Positions 23,979 through 32,610 of a DNA stretch of 64,000 nt are shown here, piece after piece. A program made the translations under genes and the position numbers. Source of the stretch: Pseudomonas chlororaphis (GTDB lineage: Bacteria > Pseudomonadota > Gammaproteobacteria > Pseudomonadales > Pseudomonadaceae); NCBI RefSeq assembly GCF_003731765.1, contig NZ_MOAL01000002.1, forward strand, positions 682,001 through 746,000, written 5' to 3'. How positions within the stretch are numbered: the stretch's first letter is position 1; the number at the start of each line of letters is the position of its first letter. The notes under the pieces were generated by a model, which saw only the letters and a list, made by a program, of their open reading frames with translations, made no database searches and was not told where the DNA came from.

Positions 23979-26399
23979 ATGAGCGACCAGCAAGCCTTCC
24001 CCGAAGACCTCAGCGACTACGCAGACCCGGAAAACGCCGAATCCCAGACCTCTTCCCACACCGGCCTGGCCCTGCCCGGGCAGAATCTTCCGGACAAGGT
24101 CTACATCATCCCGATCCACAATCGGCCGTTCTTCCCGGCGCAGGTGCTGCCTGTCATCGTCAACGAAGAACCCTGGGCCGAAACCCTGGAGCTGGTGAGC
24201 AAGTCCGAACACCATTCCCTGGCCCTGTTCTTCATGGACACGCCGCCCGAAGACCCACGGCATTTCGACACCTCAGCCCTGCCGCTGTACGGCACCTTGG
24301 TCAAGGTGCACCACGCCAGCCGCGAGAACGGCAAACTGCAATTTGTCGCCCAGGGCCTGACCCGGGTGCGCATCCGTACCTGGCTCAAGCACCATCGCCC
24401 GCCGTACCTGGTGGAAGTCGAATACCCCCACCAGCCGACCGAGCCCACCGACGAGGTCAAGGCTTACGGCATGGCGCTGATCAACGCGATCAAGGAGCTG
24501 TTGCCGCTCAACCCGCTGTACAGCGAAGAGCTGAAAAACTACCTCAATCGCTTTAGCCCCAACGATCCCTCGCCACTCACCGACTTCGCCGCCGCGCTGA
24601 CCTCGGCCACCGGCAACGAATTGCAGGAAGTGCTCGACTGCGTGCCGATGCTCAAGCGCATGGAGAAAGTCCTGCCGATGCTGCGCAAAGAGGTGGAAGT
24701 CGCGCGCCTGCAGAAAGAAATTTCTGCGGAAGTGAACCGCAAGATCGGCGAACACCAGCGCGAGTTCTTCCTCAAGGAACAGCTCAAGGTGATCCAGCAA
24801 GAGCTGGGGCTGACCAAGGACGACCGCAGTGCCGACCTCGAACAATTCGAGCAGCGCCTGCAAGGCAAGGTCCTGCCGCCCCAGGCGCAGAAGCGCGTCG
24901 AGGAGGAAATGAACAAGCTGTCGATCCTCGAGACCGGCTCCCCGGAATACGCGGTGACCCGCAACTACCTGGAGTGGGCTACCGCGGTGCCATGGGGCGT
25001 GTATGGCGAGGACAAGCTCGACCTCAAGGTCGCACGCAAGGTCCTGGACCAGCACCACGCCGGGCTCGATGACATCAAGAGTCGGATTCTCGAATTCCTC
25101 GCGGTGGGTGCCTATAAGGGCGAGATCAGCGGCTCCATCGTGCTACTGGTGGGGCCGCCGGGGGTGGGCAAGACCAGTGTCGGCAAATCCATCGCCGAAT
25201 CCCTGGGCCGGCCGTTCTATCGGTTCAGCGTCGGCGGCATGCGCGACGAAGCCGAGATCAAGGGCCACCGTCGCACCTACATCGGGGCCCAGCCGGGCAA
25301 GCTGGTGCAGGCGCTCAAAGACGTGGAAGTGATGAACCCGGTGATCATGCTCGACGAGATCGACAAGATGGGCCAAAGCTTCCAGGGCGACCCGGCGTCG
25401 GCGCTCCTGGAAACCCTGGACCCGGAACAGAACGTAGATTTCCTCGACCACTACCTGGACCTGCGCCTGGACCTGTCCAAGGTGCTGTTCGTGTGCACCG
25501 CCAACACCCTGGACTCGATTCCCGGGCCATTGCTCGACCGCATGGAAGTGATTCGCCTGTCGGGCTACATCACCGAAGAAAAAATTGCCATCGCCAAACG
25601 CCACCTGTGGCCCAAGCAGTTGGAAAAAGCCGGGGTGGACAAGAGCAACCTGAGCATCAGCGACAGCGCCCTGCGCGCGGTCATCGACGGTTACGCCCGG
25701 GAAGCCGGGGTTCGCCAACTGGAGAAGCAACTGGGCAAACTGGTGCGCAAGGCGGTGGTCAAGCTGCTGGACACCCCGGACGCGAAAATCAAGCTCGGCC
25801 CCAAGGACCTGGAGGCGTCCCTGGGCATGCCGGTGTTCCGCAACGAGCAGGTTCTCAGCGGCACCGGTGTCATCACCGGCCTGGCCTGGACCAGCATGGG
25901 CGGCGCCACCTTGCCCATCGAGGCGACGCGGATTCACACCCTCAACCGCGGCTTCAAGCTCACCGGCCAACTGGGGGATGTGATGAAGGAGTCGGCGGAG
26001 ATCGCCTACAGCTACGTCAGCTCGCACCTCAAGCAGTTCGGCGGCGACGGTAAGTTCTTCGACGAGGCCTTCGTCCACCTGCATGTGCCCGAAGGCGCCA
26101 CGCCCAAGGACGGCCCGAGTGCCGGGGTGACCATGGCCAGCGCGTTGCTGTCCCTGGCACGTAACCAGGCACCGAAAAAAGGCGTGGCCATGACCGGCGA
26201 ACTGACCCTGACCGGGCACGTACTGCCGATTGGCGGGGTGCGGGAGAAAGTGATCGCGGCGCGCCGGCAGAAGATCCATGAGCTGATTCTGCCGGAGCCC
26301 AACCGCGGGCACTTCGAAGAACTGCCGGACTACCTGAAAGAAGGCATCACTGTGCACTTCGCCAAGCGCTTTGCGGACGTGGCCAAAGTGTTGTTCTGA
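23979..26399 (+). CDS. Second Lon-type ATP-dependent protease (AsrA-like)
   Basis: 806 residues from ATG at 23979. N-terminal LON substrate domain (VYIIPIHNRPFFPAQVLPVI) and coiled-coil linker (KEISAEVNRKIGEHQREFFLKEQLKVIQQEL). The AAA+ module has Walker A GPPGVGKTSVGKS and Walker B VIMLDEIDKM. The C-terminal protease domain has the catalytic Ser in PKDGPSAGVTMA and the Lys in REKVIAARR. It unfolds and degrades cytosolic proteins. Pseudomonads carry the canonical lon beside clpX and a second copy. The neighbouring chagasin-type inhibitor gene matches the PA0779 (asrA)-PA0778 arrangement, where AsrA supports the aminoglycoside-induced stress response. A heat-shock promoter was not identified in 23705-23978. 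Confidence 0.92.
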   Translation: MSDQQAFPEDLSDYADPENAESQTSSHTGLALPGQNLPDKVYIIPIHNRPFFPAQVLPVIVNEEPWAETLELVSKSEHHSLALFFMDTPPEDPRHFDTSALPLYGTLVKVHHASRENGKLQFVAQGLTRVRIRTWLKHHRPPYLVEVEYPHQPTEPTDEVKAYGMALINAIKELLPLNPLYSEELKNYLNRFSPNDPSPLTDFAAALTSATGNELQEVLDCVPMLKRMEKVLPMLRKEVEVARLQKEISAEVNRKIGEHQREFFLKEQLKVIQQELGLTKDDRSADLEQFEQRLQGKVLPPQAQKRVEEEMNKLSILETGSPEYAVTRNYLEWATAVPWGVYGEDKLDLKVARKVLDQHHAGLDDIKSRILEFLAVGAYKGEISGSIVLLVGPPGVGKTSVGKSIAESLGRPFYRFSVGGMRDEAEIKGHRRTYIGAQPGKLVQALKDVEVMNPVIMLDEIDKMGQSFQGDPASALLETLDPEQNVDFLDHYLDLRLDLSKVLFVCTANTLDSIPGPLLDRMEVIRLSGYITEEKIAIAKRHLWPKQLEKAGVDKSNLSISDSALRAVIDGYAREAGVRQLEKQLGKLVRKAVVKLLDTPDAKIKLGPKDLEASLGMPVFRNEQVLSGTGVITGLAWTSMGGATLPIEATRIHTLNRGFKLTGQLGDVMKESAEIAYSYVSSHLKQFGGDGKFFDEAFVHLHVPEGATPKDGPSAGVTMASALLSLARNQAPKKGVAMTGELTLTGHVLPIGGVREKVIAARRQKIHELILPEPNRGHFEELPDYLKEGITVHFAKRFADVAKVLF

Positions 26400-26407
26400 C
26401 CCCTGCA

Positions 26408-26441
26408 CCGGCTCCTGCGGGCGACAACCCGCAGGAGCCGG
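26408..26441. terminator. Long GC hairpin after the Lon-type protease gene
   Basis: CCGGCTCCTGCGGG and CCCGCAGGAGCCGG form a perfect 14-bp stem with loop CGACAA, 9 bp after the stop. There is no T run; the GGCTCCTGC arms resemble a diverged REP element. It may end or stabilise the transcript. Confidence 0.55.
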
Positions 26442-26565
26442 CTAGGCGGCCTTTCGCCGGCCGGCGAATACACCTCACGTCTCAGCCCCTTTCCGCTGGC
26501 CCACACTGCGCAGCATCTTCAGTTATGCTCGCCGTTCGTCATGAATGATCGGAGCCCGCTGCCCC

Positions 26566-26958
26566 ATGCCCCCCATCCGCCTGCTCGCCCTTCTCGGCGT
26601 GGCCTTGCTCAGCGCCTGTGCCAGCCAGCCCAAACAAAACGTCACCCTCGATGACCAGGACGACTGCCCACTGCCACTCAAGAGCGGCCAGAACCTGATC
26701 CTCACCTTGCCTAGCAATCCGACCACGGGTTACCGCTGGGCCATCCAGGACTCGGCAGGCGGCGTGCTGCGGCAAATCAGCCCCGAGGTCTACAGCAACC
26801 CGGAAGACAGCGGCCTGGTGGGCAGCGCCGGGCAATCGACCTGGCGCTTTCAAGCCTTCGCCCAGGGCAACGGTCGCCTGCGCCTGACTTCTCAACAACC
26901 CTGGGCCCCGGAAGTGCCACCCGTCGAGGTCTTCGACTGCTCGATCACGGTCAACTGA
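26566..26958 (+). CDS. Chagasin-type cysteine-protease inhibitor lipoprotein (I42 family)
   Basis: 130 residues from ATG at 26566 with GGAG upstream. Lipobox ALLSAC near residue 17. The mature protein carries the inhibitory loop NPTTGYRWAI, the hallmark of chagasin/I42 inhibitors, and ends RLRLTSQQPWAPEVPPVEVFDCSITVN. Such proteins block papain-like cysteine proteases with three loops. In P. aeruginosa the counterpart is PA0778 (icp), next to the asrA protease as here. The target may be a foreign or own periplasmic protease. Overlap-free but only 1 bp ahead of the lysoplasmalogenase gene. Confidence 0.82.
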   Translation: MPPIRLLALLGVALLSACASQPKQNVTLDDQDDCPLPLKSGQNLILTLPSNPTTGYRWAIQDSAGGVLRQISPEVYSNPEDSGLVGSAGQSTWRFQAFAQGNGRLRLTSQQPWAPEVPPVEVFDCSITVN

Positions 26959-26959
26959 T

Positions 26960-27595
26960 ATGGGCTGGCTGATTCTCGCGCTGATGGGCGCAGCCACCTT
27001 TCTCTACGGCGTCAGCGTGCACGCAACCCTGCTTTGCCTGTTGGTCAAACCCTTGCCGGTATTGGCGCTGTTGGGCTGGTTGCACGATGCCCCGGTCAGC
27101 GATTACCGGCGCTGGATCACCCTGGGGCTGTTGTTCTCACTGTTGGGCGATGTCTTGCTGGCCTGGCCCACGGACCTGTTCGTGTTTGGCCTCGGGGCCT
27201 TCCTCGTCGCCCACCTGGCGTACCTGAAAGCCTACTTGAGCGACTGCCGACGCCTGGCGCTGCTGCCGCTGCTGGTGGCCCTGGTGATTGGCGCGGGGCT
27301 GTTGAGCCTCCTCATCTCCCACGGCCTGGGCCCGTTGCTGGTTCCGGTCATCGTCTACGCCCTGGCCATCAGCGCCATGCTCTGGCGCGCCCTGGCACGC
27401 CTCGGTACACAAGTGCCGAAGCGCTCGGCAGTGCTGGCGGCAGTGGGTGCCCTGAGCTTCGCCTTCTCCGACAGCCTGATCGGCATCAGCCGCTTCGTGA
27501 CGGCTTTCGATGCCGCGCCGTACCTGATCATTGTTTTCTACTGGCTGGGCCAGTGGGGCATTGCCGCGTCAGCGTTCAGCCAGAAGCCGCGCTAA
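26960..27595 (+). CDS. Lysoplasmalogenase (YhhN/TMEM86 family)
   Basis: 211 residues, about eight transmembrane segments. Conserved elements [27 protein letters not shown] (the family Gly-Asp-Val/Leu motif) and [14 protein letters not shown] match the YhhN family. Members hydrolyse the vinyl-ether bond of lysoplasmalogens, though the substrate in pseudomonads is uncertain. It starts 1 bp after the inhibitor gene stop and is probably cotranscribed. Confidence 0.82.
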   Translation: MGWLILALMGAATFLYGVSVHATLLCLLVKPLPVLALLGWLHDAPVSDYRRWITLGLLFSLLGDVLLAWPTDLFVFGLGAFLVAHLAYLKAYLSDCRRLALLPLLVALVIGAGLLSLLISHGLGPLLVPVIVYALAISAMLWRALARLGTQVPKRSAVLAAVGALSFAFSDSLIGISRFVTAFDAAPYLIIVFYWLGQWGIAASAFSQKPR

Positions 27596-27701
27596 ACCTT
27601 GTGTCGCCCTCAGGGTCCTGAAGGCCCTTCGGGCCTTATCGCAGCCAGCGCCAGCGGCTACAATGCCGCCCCTTATTTTTATCGCCATCGCCGGAACCGC
27701 C

Positions 27702-28445
27702 GTGAGCAAAGAACCCGATCGCCTTTTCGCCCAGCCCCTGGCCCAGGTGCCCGACTTCGCCTTTAACGAGGATGTGGTGCGGGTGTTCCCGGACATGATC
27801 AAGCGCTCGGTGCCGGGTTACCCGACCATTGTCGAAAACCTTGGCGTGCTCGCCGCCCAGTTCGCCCAGCCGAACAGCGTGCTCTACGACCTGGGCTCGT
27901 CCCTGGGTGCGGTCACCCAGGCCCTACGCCGCCATGTGCGCACCGACGGTTGCCGGGTGATCGCCGTGGATAACTCGGCGGCCATGGTCGAGCGTTGCCG
28001 GGAATACCTCAACGGCCAGGACTCGATGTTCCAGGAGCTGTTGCCGGTGCAGGTGATTGAGGGCGACATCCTCGCCCTGGAGTTCCAGCCGGCCTCGGTG
28101 GTGGCGCTGAACTTCACCTTGCAGTTCATTGCGCCGGAACAGCGCACCGCCCTGCTCGCACGTATTCGCCAGTCGTTGCTGCCCGGTGGGGCGTTGATTC
28201 TCTCGGAGAAACTGCGCTTCAACGATAGCGAGGAGCATGCGCTGCTCACCGACCTGCACATCGCCTTCAAACGCGCCAACGGCTACAGCGAGCTGGAAAT
28301 TGCCCAGAAGCGCAGCGCCATCGAAAACGTCATGAAGCCCGACAGCCTCGAAGAACACCGCGAGCGCCTGCTGGCTGCCGGTTTCTCGAAAGTCGTGCCG
28401 TGGTTCCAGTGTCTTAACTTTGCCTCGTTGATTGCCTTGCCATGA
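27702..28445 (+). CDS. cmoA: Carboxy-S-adenosylmethionine synthase
   Basis: 247 residues from GTG at 27702; this start reproduces the usual CmoA N-terminus ([22 protein letters not shown]) and length, while the frame is open for 57 codons more upstream. SAM-binding motif [17 protein letters not shown] and the CmoA-specific [12 protein letters not shown] and LSEKLRF are present. It converts SAM and prephenate to carboxy-SAM, used by CmoB. The stop overlaps the cmoB ATG (ATGA). A small AAGGCCC/GGGCCTT hairpin lies upstream at 27621-27637. Confidence 0.95.
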   Translation: MSKEPDRLFAQPLAQVPDFAFNEDVVRVFPDMIKRSVPGYPTIVENLGVLAAQFAQPNSVLYDLGSSLGAVTQALRRHVRTDGCRVIAVDNSAAMVERCREYLNGQDSMFQELLPVQVIEGDILALEFQPASVVALNFTLQFIAPEQRTALLARIRQSLLPGGALILSEKLRFNDSEEHALLTDLHIAFKRANGYSELEIAQKRSAIENVMKPDSLEEHRERLLAAGFSKVVPWFQCLNFASLIALP

Positions 28446-29398
28446 TTGATCTGTCCCCCCTCGCCCGCCGCCTGGCCGGCACCCCCCTCGCCGAGTGGGC
28501 CGCCAGCCTGCAGGGCCAGCTCGACGCCAAGATGGAGAAGGGTCACGGCGACCTGGAGCGCTGGCAGAGCGCCCTGGATGCCTTGCCGAAGATCCAGCCC
28601 AGCCAGGTCGACCTGCTGCACGGCCTGACCCTGGACACCGAGTGCGACGACGCCACCCGGGCGCAGATGCACAGCGCGCTGATGGGCCTCTCGCCTTGGC
28701 GCAAAGGCCCGTTCGACCTGTTCGGCGTGCACGTGGACACCGAATGGCGCTCGGACTGGAAATGGTCACGAGTGGCCCCGCACCTCGATTTGAACGGCAA
28801 GCGCATCCTCGATGTGGGTTGCGGCAATGGCTACTACATGTGGCGCATGCTCGGCGCTGGCGCCCACAGCGTGATCGGCGTGGACCCCAACTGGCTGTTC
28901 TTCTGCCAGTTCCAAGCGGTGCAGCGTTACCTGTCAGAGCCGTCGGTGTGGCACCTACCATTCCCCTTCGAAGACCTGCCAGCCAACCTGGAAGGCTTCG
29001 ACACGGTGTTTTCCATGGGCGTGTTCTACCACCGTCGCTCGCCTATCGAGCACTTGCTGGCCCTCAAGGACTGCCTGGTCAAGGGTGGCGAGTTGGTGCT
29101 GGAAACCCTGGTGATCGAAGGCGATCAGCATCAGGTGCTGGTGCCTGAAGACCGCTATGCGCAGATGCGCAATGTGTGGTTCCTACCCTCGGTGCCGGCC
29201 CTGGAGTTGTGGCTGCGGCGCGCAGGCTTCAGCGACGTGCGCTGCGTGGATGTGAGCGTGACCAGCGTCGAGGAACAGCGCGGCACCGAGTGGATGAAGT
29301 ACCAGTCCCTCAGCGACTTTCTGGACCCCAACGATCACAGCAAGACCATCGAGGGCCTGCCGGCGCCGATGCGCGCGGTGATTGTCGCAAAAAAATAG
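28442..29398 (+). CDS. cmoB: tRNA U34 carboxymethyltransferase
   Basis: 318 residues. The N-terminal region includes [25 protein letters not shown]; the SAM-type fold has [32 protein letters not shown] and [17 protein letters not shown], all typical of CmoB. Using carboxy-SAM from CmoA it makes 5-carboxymethoxyuridine at the wobble position of several tRNAs, widening codon reading. Translationally coupled to cmoA. Followed by a REPIN. Confidence 0.96.
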   Translation: MIDLSPLARRLAGTPLAEWAASLQGQLDAKMEKGHGDLERWQSALDALPKIQPSQVDLLHGLTLDTECDDATRAQMHSALMGLSPWRKGPFDLFGVHVDTEWRSDWKWSRVAPHLDLNGKRILDVGCGNGYYMWRMLGAGAHSVIGVDPNWLFFCQFQAVQRYLSEPSVWHLPFPFEDLPANLEGFDTVFSMGVFYHRRSPIEHLLALKDCLVKGGELVLETLVIEGDQHQVLVPEDRYAQMRNVWFLPSVPALELWLRRAGFSDVRCVDVSVTSVEEQRGTEWMKYQSLSDFLDPNDHSKTIEGLPAPMRAVIVAKK

Positions 29399-29410
29399 AT
29401 CCCGCCTTCT

Positions 29411-29493
29411 TTTAGGAGTTGGCTTGCCAGCGAAAACGCCCGTATGAGCGGTACAAGACTCTAGGGCCTCTTCGCCGGCAAGCCGGCTCCTAC
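29411..29493. repeat. REPIN between cmoB and tadA
   Basis: TTAGGAGTTGGCTTGCCAGC at the left and CGCCGGCAAGCCGGCTCCTAC at the right form two inverted REP cores, the same element as in the 6929-7341 array but slightly diverged at the left end. A further GGTAGGAGCGAATT fragment follows at 29501. Confidence 0.8.
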
Positions 29494-29519
29494 GGTGGCT
29501 GGTAGGAGCGAATTTGAGC

Positions 29520-30008
29520 TCAGCGCGCTCGACGGGCTTTGAAGAATTCGCTCAGCACCGTGCCGCACTCTTCGGCCAGCACACCGCCTTCGAACAGCAC
29601 CCGGTGGTTGAGAAAACCCTGGGTGAAAAACTGCCCCTGGCTCTGCACGATCCCCGCCTTGGGCTCCAAGGCGCCATACACCACGCGGGCAATGCGCGAA
29701 TGCACGATCAGGCCGGCGCACATGCTGCAGGGCTCGAGGGTCACGTACAGGGTGCTGCCGGGCAGGCGATAGTTGTTCAACGCCTGGGCTGCCGCCCGAA
29801 TCGCCACCATCTCCGCATGAGCGCTGGGGTCGCTGCCGCTGATGGGGCAGTTGTAGCCGCGGCCGATGACTTGGCCATCCTGCACCAGCACCGCTCCCAC
29901 CGGGACCTCGCCCAAGGCAGCGCCCTGGGCCGCCAGCGCCAGGGCTTCGCGCATAAAGTCCTGGTCACGGCTGCGGTCGATGATCGGCGACGGGCGAATC
30001 TGCCGCAT
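29520..30008 (-). CDS. tadA: tRNA-specific adenosine deaminase
   Basis: 162 residues from the ATG at 30008 (MRQIRP). Zinc site SAHAEMVAI and LEPCSMCAGLIVHSRI give His-Ala-Glu and PCxxC, as in TadA. FMREALALAAQGAALGEVPVGAVLV is the conserved N-terminal region. It deaminates A34 to inosine in tRNA-Arg(ACG) and is essential. The ATG overlaps the stop of the multicopper oxidase gene (TGATG), so it is translated in the same operon. Confidence 0.95.
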   Translation of the reverse strand: MRQIRPSPIIDRSRDQDFMREALALAAQGAALGEVPVGAVLVQDGQVIGRGYNCPISGSDPSAHAEMVAIRAAAQALNNYRLPGSTLYVTLEPCSMCAGLIVHSRIARVVYGALEPKAGIVQSQGQFFTQGFLNHRVLFEGGVLAEECGTVLSEFFKARRAR

Positions 30009-31384
30009 CAGGCCACCTCGATGGCGGCCATCAGGCCGGTTTCCATATGGTCGATCACGTGGCAGTGGAACATCCACACGCCTGGGTTATCCGCCACCAG
30101 CGCCACCCGGGCCCGCTCGTTCTTGCCCAGCAGGTAGGTGTCGGTGAAATAAGGGGTGATCTTCTTGCGGTTGGAGGCAATGACCTTGAAGCTCATGCCG
30201 TGCAAGTGGATCGGGTGCTGATACTGGGTCATGTTCTTCAATTCGAAAATGTAGCTGTTGCCCTTCTTCAAGGTCGCAATCGGCCGGTCGGCACAGGTCT
30301 TATCGGTGATGTCCCAGGCCTTGCCGTTGATCTGCCACAGGCTCGGCGGCTTGCCATTATCCACGTTCACCGAGACCGAGCCCACCCACTCGAAATTGAA
30401 GTTGAGCTTTTCGGCATTTTCCAGGTCCGGCTCGGCAATCGGGTTGGCTGGCAACGCCGGAGGCCAGGCGCCCGGAGCGTCGCTGTTGGCCACCGAACGG
30501 AAAGTGCCCAGGCGCACCGGACCATTGCGCAGCGACAGCTCCTCGCCGGCAGGCGGTGCCTTGATCGCCAGGCAGATGCGCATGCCCGGGCCCAACCAGT
30601 ATTCCTTGCCCAGGGGGCGCGGCTCGATCGGGTTGCCGTCCAGAGCGTAGATCTGCGCCTCGACGCCGGGAATATTGATGCGGTAGGTCAGGGTGTTGTC
30701 GAGGTTGAGCAAACGTACCCGGGTGATCTGCCCGGCCGGCAGATCGACCACCGCCTGGGGCACACCGTTGATGGTCGACAAACGGCCGGCGGTGCCACCC
30801 CGGGCGGCTTCCCGGGGGATGCTGAAGGGTACGAAAGCGCCCTCTTCATCCACGTGCCAGCTTTTCAGGCTCAGGGTGCGTTCGTGTTGAAAGCCCGTGG
30901 GCTCGCGCTCTTCGATAATCAGCGGGCCCACCAGGCCACGGCCCAGCTCTTCGCTGCTGCTCACATGGGGGTGATACCAGTAGCTACCGGCATCCGGCAC
31001 ACGGAACTTGTAATCGAAGTATTCCCCCGGCAGCACCGGCAACTGGGACACGTAAGGCACGCCATCCATTTCCAGCGGCAGGCGGATGCCGTGCCAGTGA
31101 ATGGTGGTGGCCACCGGCAGGTGGTTGATGAAACGCACCCGCAGCCACTCGCCTTGGCGTACCCGCAGTTCGGTGCCCGGCGCCGATGGGCCGAACGCCC
31201 AGGCCGGGGTCTTGTGCCCGGCCACCAACTCCACGTCCAGGGGCGCGGCAATCAACTCGTAGTCGTGCCCCGCCTCGGCGTCGGCGCGCTTGCCCAGCCA
31301 GTACCGCGACGCGCCGCCAGCCCCCACGCCAACCACCACAAGACCGGCCAGACCACCGAGTATTTGTCGACGAGTAAAGGACAT
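30008..31384 (-). CDS. Multicopper oxidase, Tat-type signal
   Basis: 458 residues from ATG at 31384. The N-terminus SFTRRQILGGLAGLVVVGVG has twin Arg and a hydrophobic core, suggesting Tat export of a folded copper enzyme. Copper motifs are complete: TIHWHGIRL, YWYHPHV, HPIHLHGMSF and MFHCHVIDHME with the Cys of type-1 copper. The family oxidises metals or phenols with O2; the methionine content is not high as in CueO-type cuprous oxidases. The neighbouring gene order (tadA, guaA, guaB) matches the metallo-oxidoreductase PA3768. Substrate unknown. Confidence 0.88.
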   Translation of the reverse strand: MSFTRRQILGGLAGLVVVGVGAGGASRYWLGKRADAEAGHDYELIAAPLDVELVAGHKTPAWAFGPSAPGTELRVRQGEWLRVRFINHLPVATTIHWHGIRLPLEMDGVPYVSQLPVLPGEYFDYKFRVPDAGSYWYHPHVSSSEELGRGLVGPLIIEEREPTGFQHERTLSLKSWHVDEEGAFVPFSIPREAARGGTAGRLSTINGVPQAVVDLPAGQITRVRLLNLDNTLTYRINIPGVEAQIYALDGNPIEPRPLGKEYWLGPGMRICLAIKAPPAGEELSLRNGPVRLGTFRSVANSDAPGAWPPALPANPIAEPDLENAEKLNFNFEWVGSVSVNVDNGKPPSLWQINGKAWDITDKTCADRPIATLKKGNSYIFELKNMTQYQHPIHLHGMSFKVIASNRKKITPYFTDTYLLGKNERARVALVADNPGVWMFHCHVIDHMETGLMAAIEVA

Positions 31385-31516
31385 GGACTCAACTACCTCA
31401 CGTATCCGCGGCGGACCCAGGCCCGCAAAAGGCGAATACGATACACCCGCAGTTGAGAAACAGTAAGGGCGGCGCGGCAAGCGGCCGCACCGCCCTGCTC
31501 CGAAATCACCCCTGGG

Positions 31517-32038
31517 TCAATCCAGCAACGCCATCAGCGCCGCACTCAAGGGCCCGGTCCGCCGCAACTCGTTCGCGGTGTTCACCTGCTGGGCGACTCG
31601 CGCCACTTCGATCACCGGGTGCTGCAGTGCGTAGCCGCCCTTGTTGTCCAGCCAGGTGAGGACCTCCGCCAGGTGCCACAGCGAGGCCAGGCCTTCGTGG
31701 ATCGCCAGGGGAAAGCGGCTGCCATGGCTAAGCATCAGCTTGCGCATGTTCTGCCGTGACACACCGACGATATCGGCAATGTCACTGAGCCCGACAACAT
31801 CTGGGCCGGCTTCCACCAGCCGCGCCTCGGGGATGATCTGCTTGATATCCCCCAGGGCACTGAGCATCGCGGCCTCAGCGCTCCCGGCCTCGCGGCAGAA
31901 CTCAAGGGCCAGGCGGCCCGCCAACCCGCTCCCCACCAAGGTATCGGTGCAACCGCCAGCGCCCAGGCGCTCGACCAACGGACCCGGGTCACAGTCGTCG
32001 GCGGGCAACAGGTAGTTAAGGGTAAACAGGTATTCCAT
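31517..32038 (-). CDS. HTH DNA-binding protein, antitoxin-like (second gene of HicAB-like pair)
   Basis: 173 residues from the ATG at 32038; GGGAG seven bases upstream supports it over a TTG at 32044. An N-terminal part (residues 1-70: YLFTLNYLLP, LALEFCREAGSAEAAMLSAL) resembles the partial RNase-H layout of HicB. A helix-turn-helix follows at about 84-103 (LSDIADIVGVSRQNMRKLML). The gene starts 2 bp behind the stop of the HicA-like gene. A small toxin-like gene followed by a DNA-binding partner is the order of hicAB. DNA-binding is well supported, antitoxin function is inference. Confidence 0.6.
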   Translation of the reverse strand: MEYLFTLNYLLPADDCDPGPLVERLGAGGCTDTLVGSGLAGRLALEFCREAGSAEAAMLSALGDIKQIIPEARLVEAGPDVVGLSDIADIVGVSRQNMRKLMLSHGSRFPLAIHEGLASLWHLAEVLTWLDNKGGYALQHPVIEVARVAQQVNTANELRRTGPLSAALMALLD

Positions 32039-32040
32039 GG

Positions 32041-32322
32041 TCAAAACTCCCGACCAGGCGCCGGGACCCTGCCGCCCCGCACCTGATTCAACGTGCAGCT
32101 ATCAATCACCCGGCACAACGCCCGCGCATGGGACGCGGGGTTCTTCGGCGTGCGCCACACGCTGGTGATACAGAACTCGCCGCAGCCACAGACCTCACTG
32201 TTGTAGGGGCAGTAGAGCCTGCCCCACCCATGGGCGCCGCCGACCTCAATTCGCCATCCCTGCCACTCGGCGTAACGCAGGGCCATTTCGATGTCTTGCT
32301 GGGGATGCCTTGCACGAGCCAT
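32041..32322 (-). CDS. HicA-like small protein with Cys cluster, toxin candidate
   Basis: 93 residues. N-terminal helix DIEMALRYAEWQGWRIE, then GGAHGWGRLYCPYN, which resembles the HicA strand with its catalytic His (GSHhxF..P); here H31. Unlike HicA it carries four Cys in a short space (C38, C45, C47, C51), possibly a zinc site. RNA-binding/mRNA interferase activity is a hypothesis only. It precedes a HTH partner by 2 bp, as a toxin would in a HicAB-type module. Some HicA homologs lack activity, so this may instead be a regulatory pair. Confidence 0.5.
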   Translation of the reverse strand: MARARHPQQDIEMALRYAEWQGWRIEVGGAHGWGRLYCPYNSEVCGCGEFCITSVWRTPKNPASHARALCRVIDSCTLNQVRGGRVPAPGREF

Positions 32323-32533
32323 CCGTGGCCTCCAGTCTCATCAGCCAGAATATGTTGTCAGCTGAAAACCGTACAAAAAGCGAACAATCCCGCTCAGCGG
32401 CTACACCGCACAGGTTTCAGTCGGAGGGAACATCTGAAGACTACACAGAGGGCGCTACGAAGGCCCGGGGCAACCCTTTCCTGATATTGCCAAAAGCCGG
32501 GACAAGGGGATTTCTACAGGTCCAGAAACACAA
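32323..32533. other. Gap without gene upstream of the HicAB-like pair
   Basis: The 32323-32610 gap holds the promoter of the HicAB-like pair and the guaA terminator. No protein or RNA gene is evident. A pyrimidine/purine-mixed stretch without repeats lies at 32340-32530. Confidence 0.5.
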
Positions 32534-32567
32534 ATGGCGATCGACACCCGAAGGTCTCGATCGCCAT
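32534..32567 (-). terminator. Hairpin terminator after guaA
   Basis: ATGGCGATCGA and TCGATCGCCAT form an 11-bp stem; the loop contains a smaller ACC-CGAA-GGT hairpin. Read leftward it is followed by TTTGTGTTT. It lies 44 bp after the guaA stop. Confidence 0.7.
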
Positions 32568-32610
32568 GGTTCAAGCGGGAGGGATCGCTAAGCGATCTCT
32601 CGGGGCCCGA

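Noticed and set aside
27531..27701. N-terminal extension of cmoA
   Set aside because: The extension lies partly within the preceding gene and lacks conservation; the GTG at 27702 gives the family's normal start.
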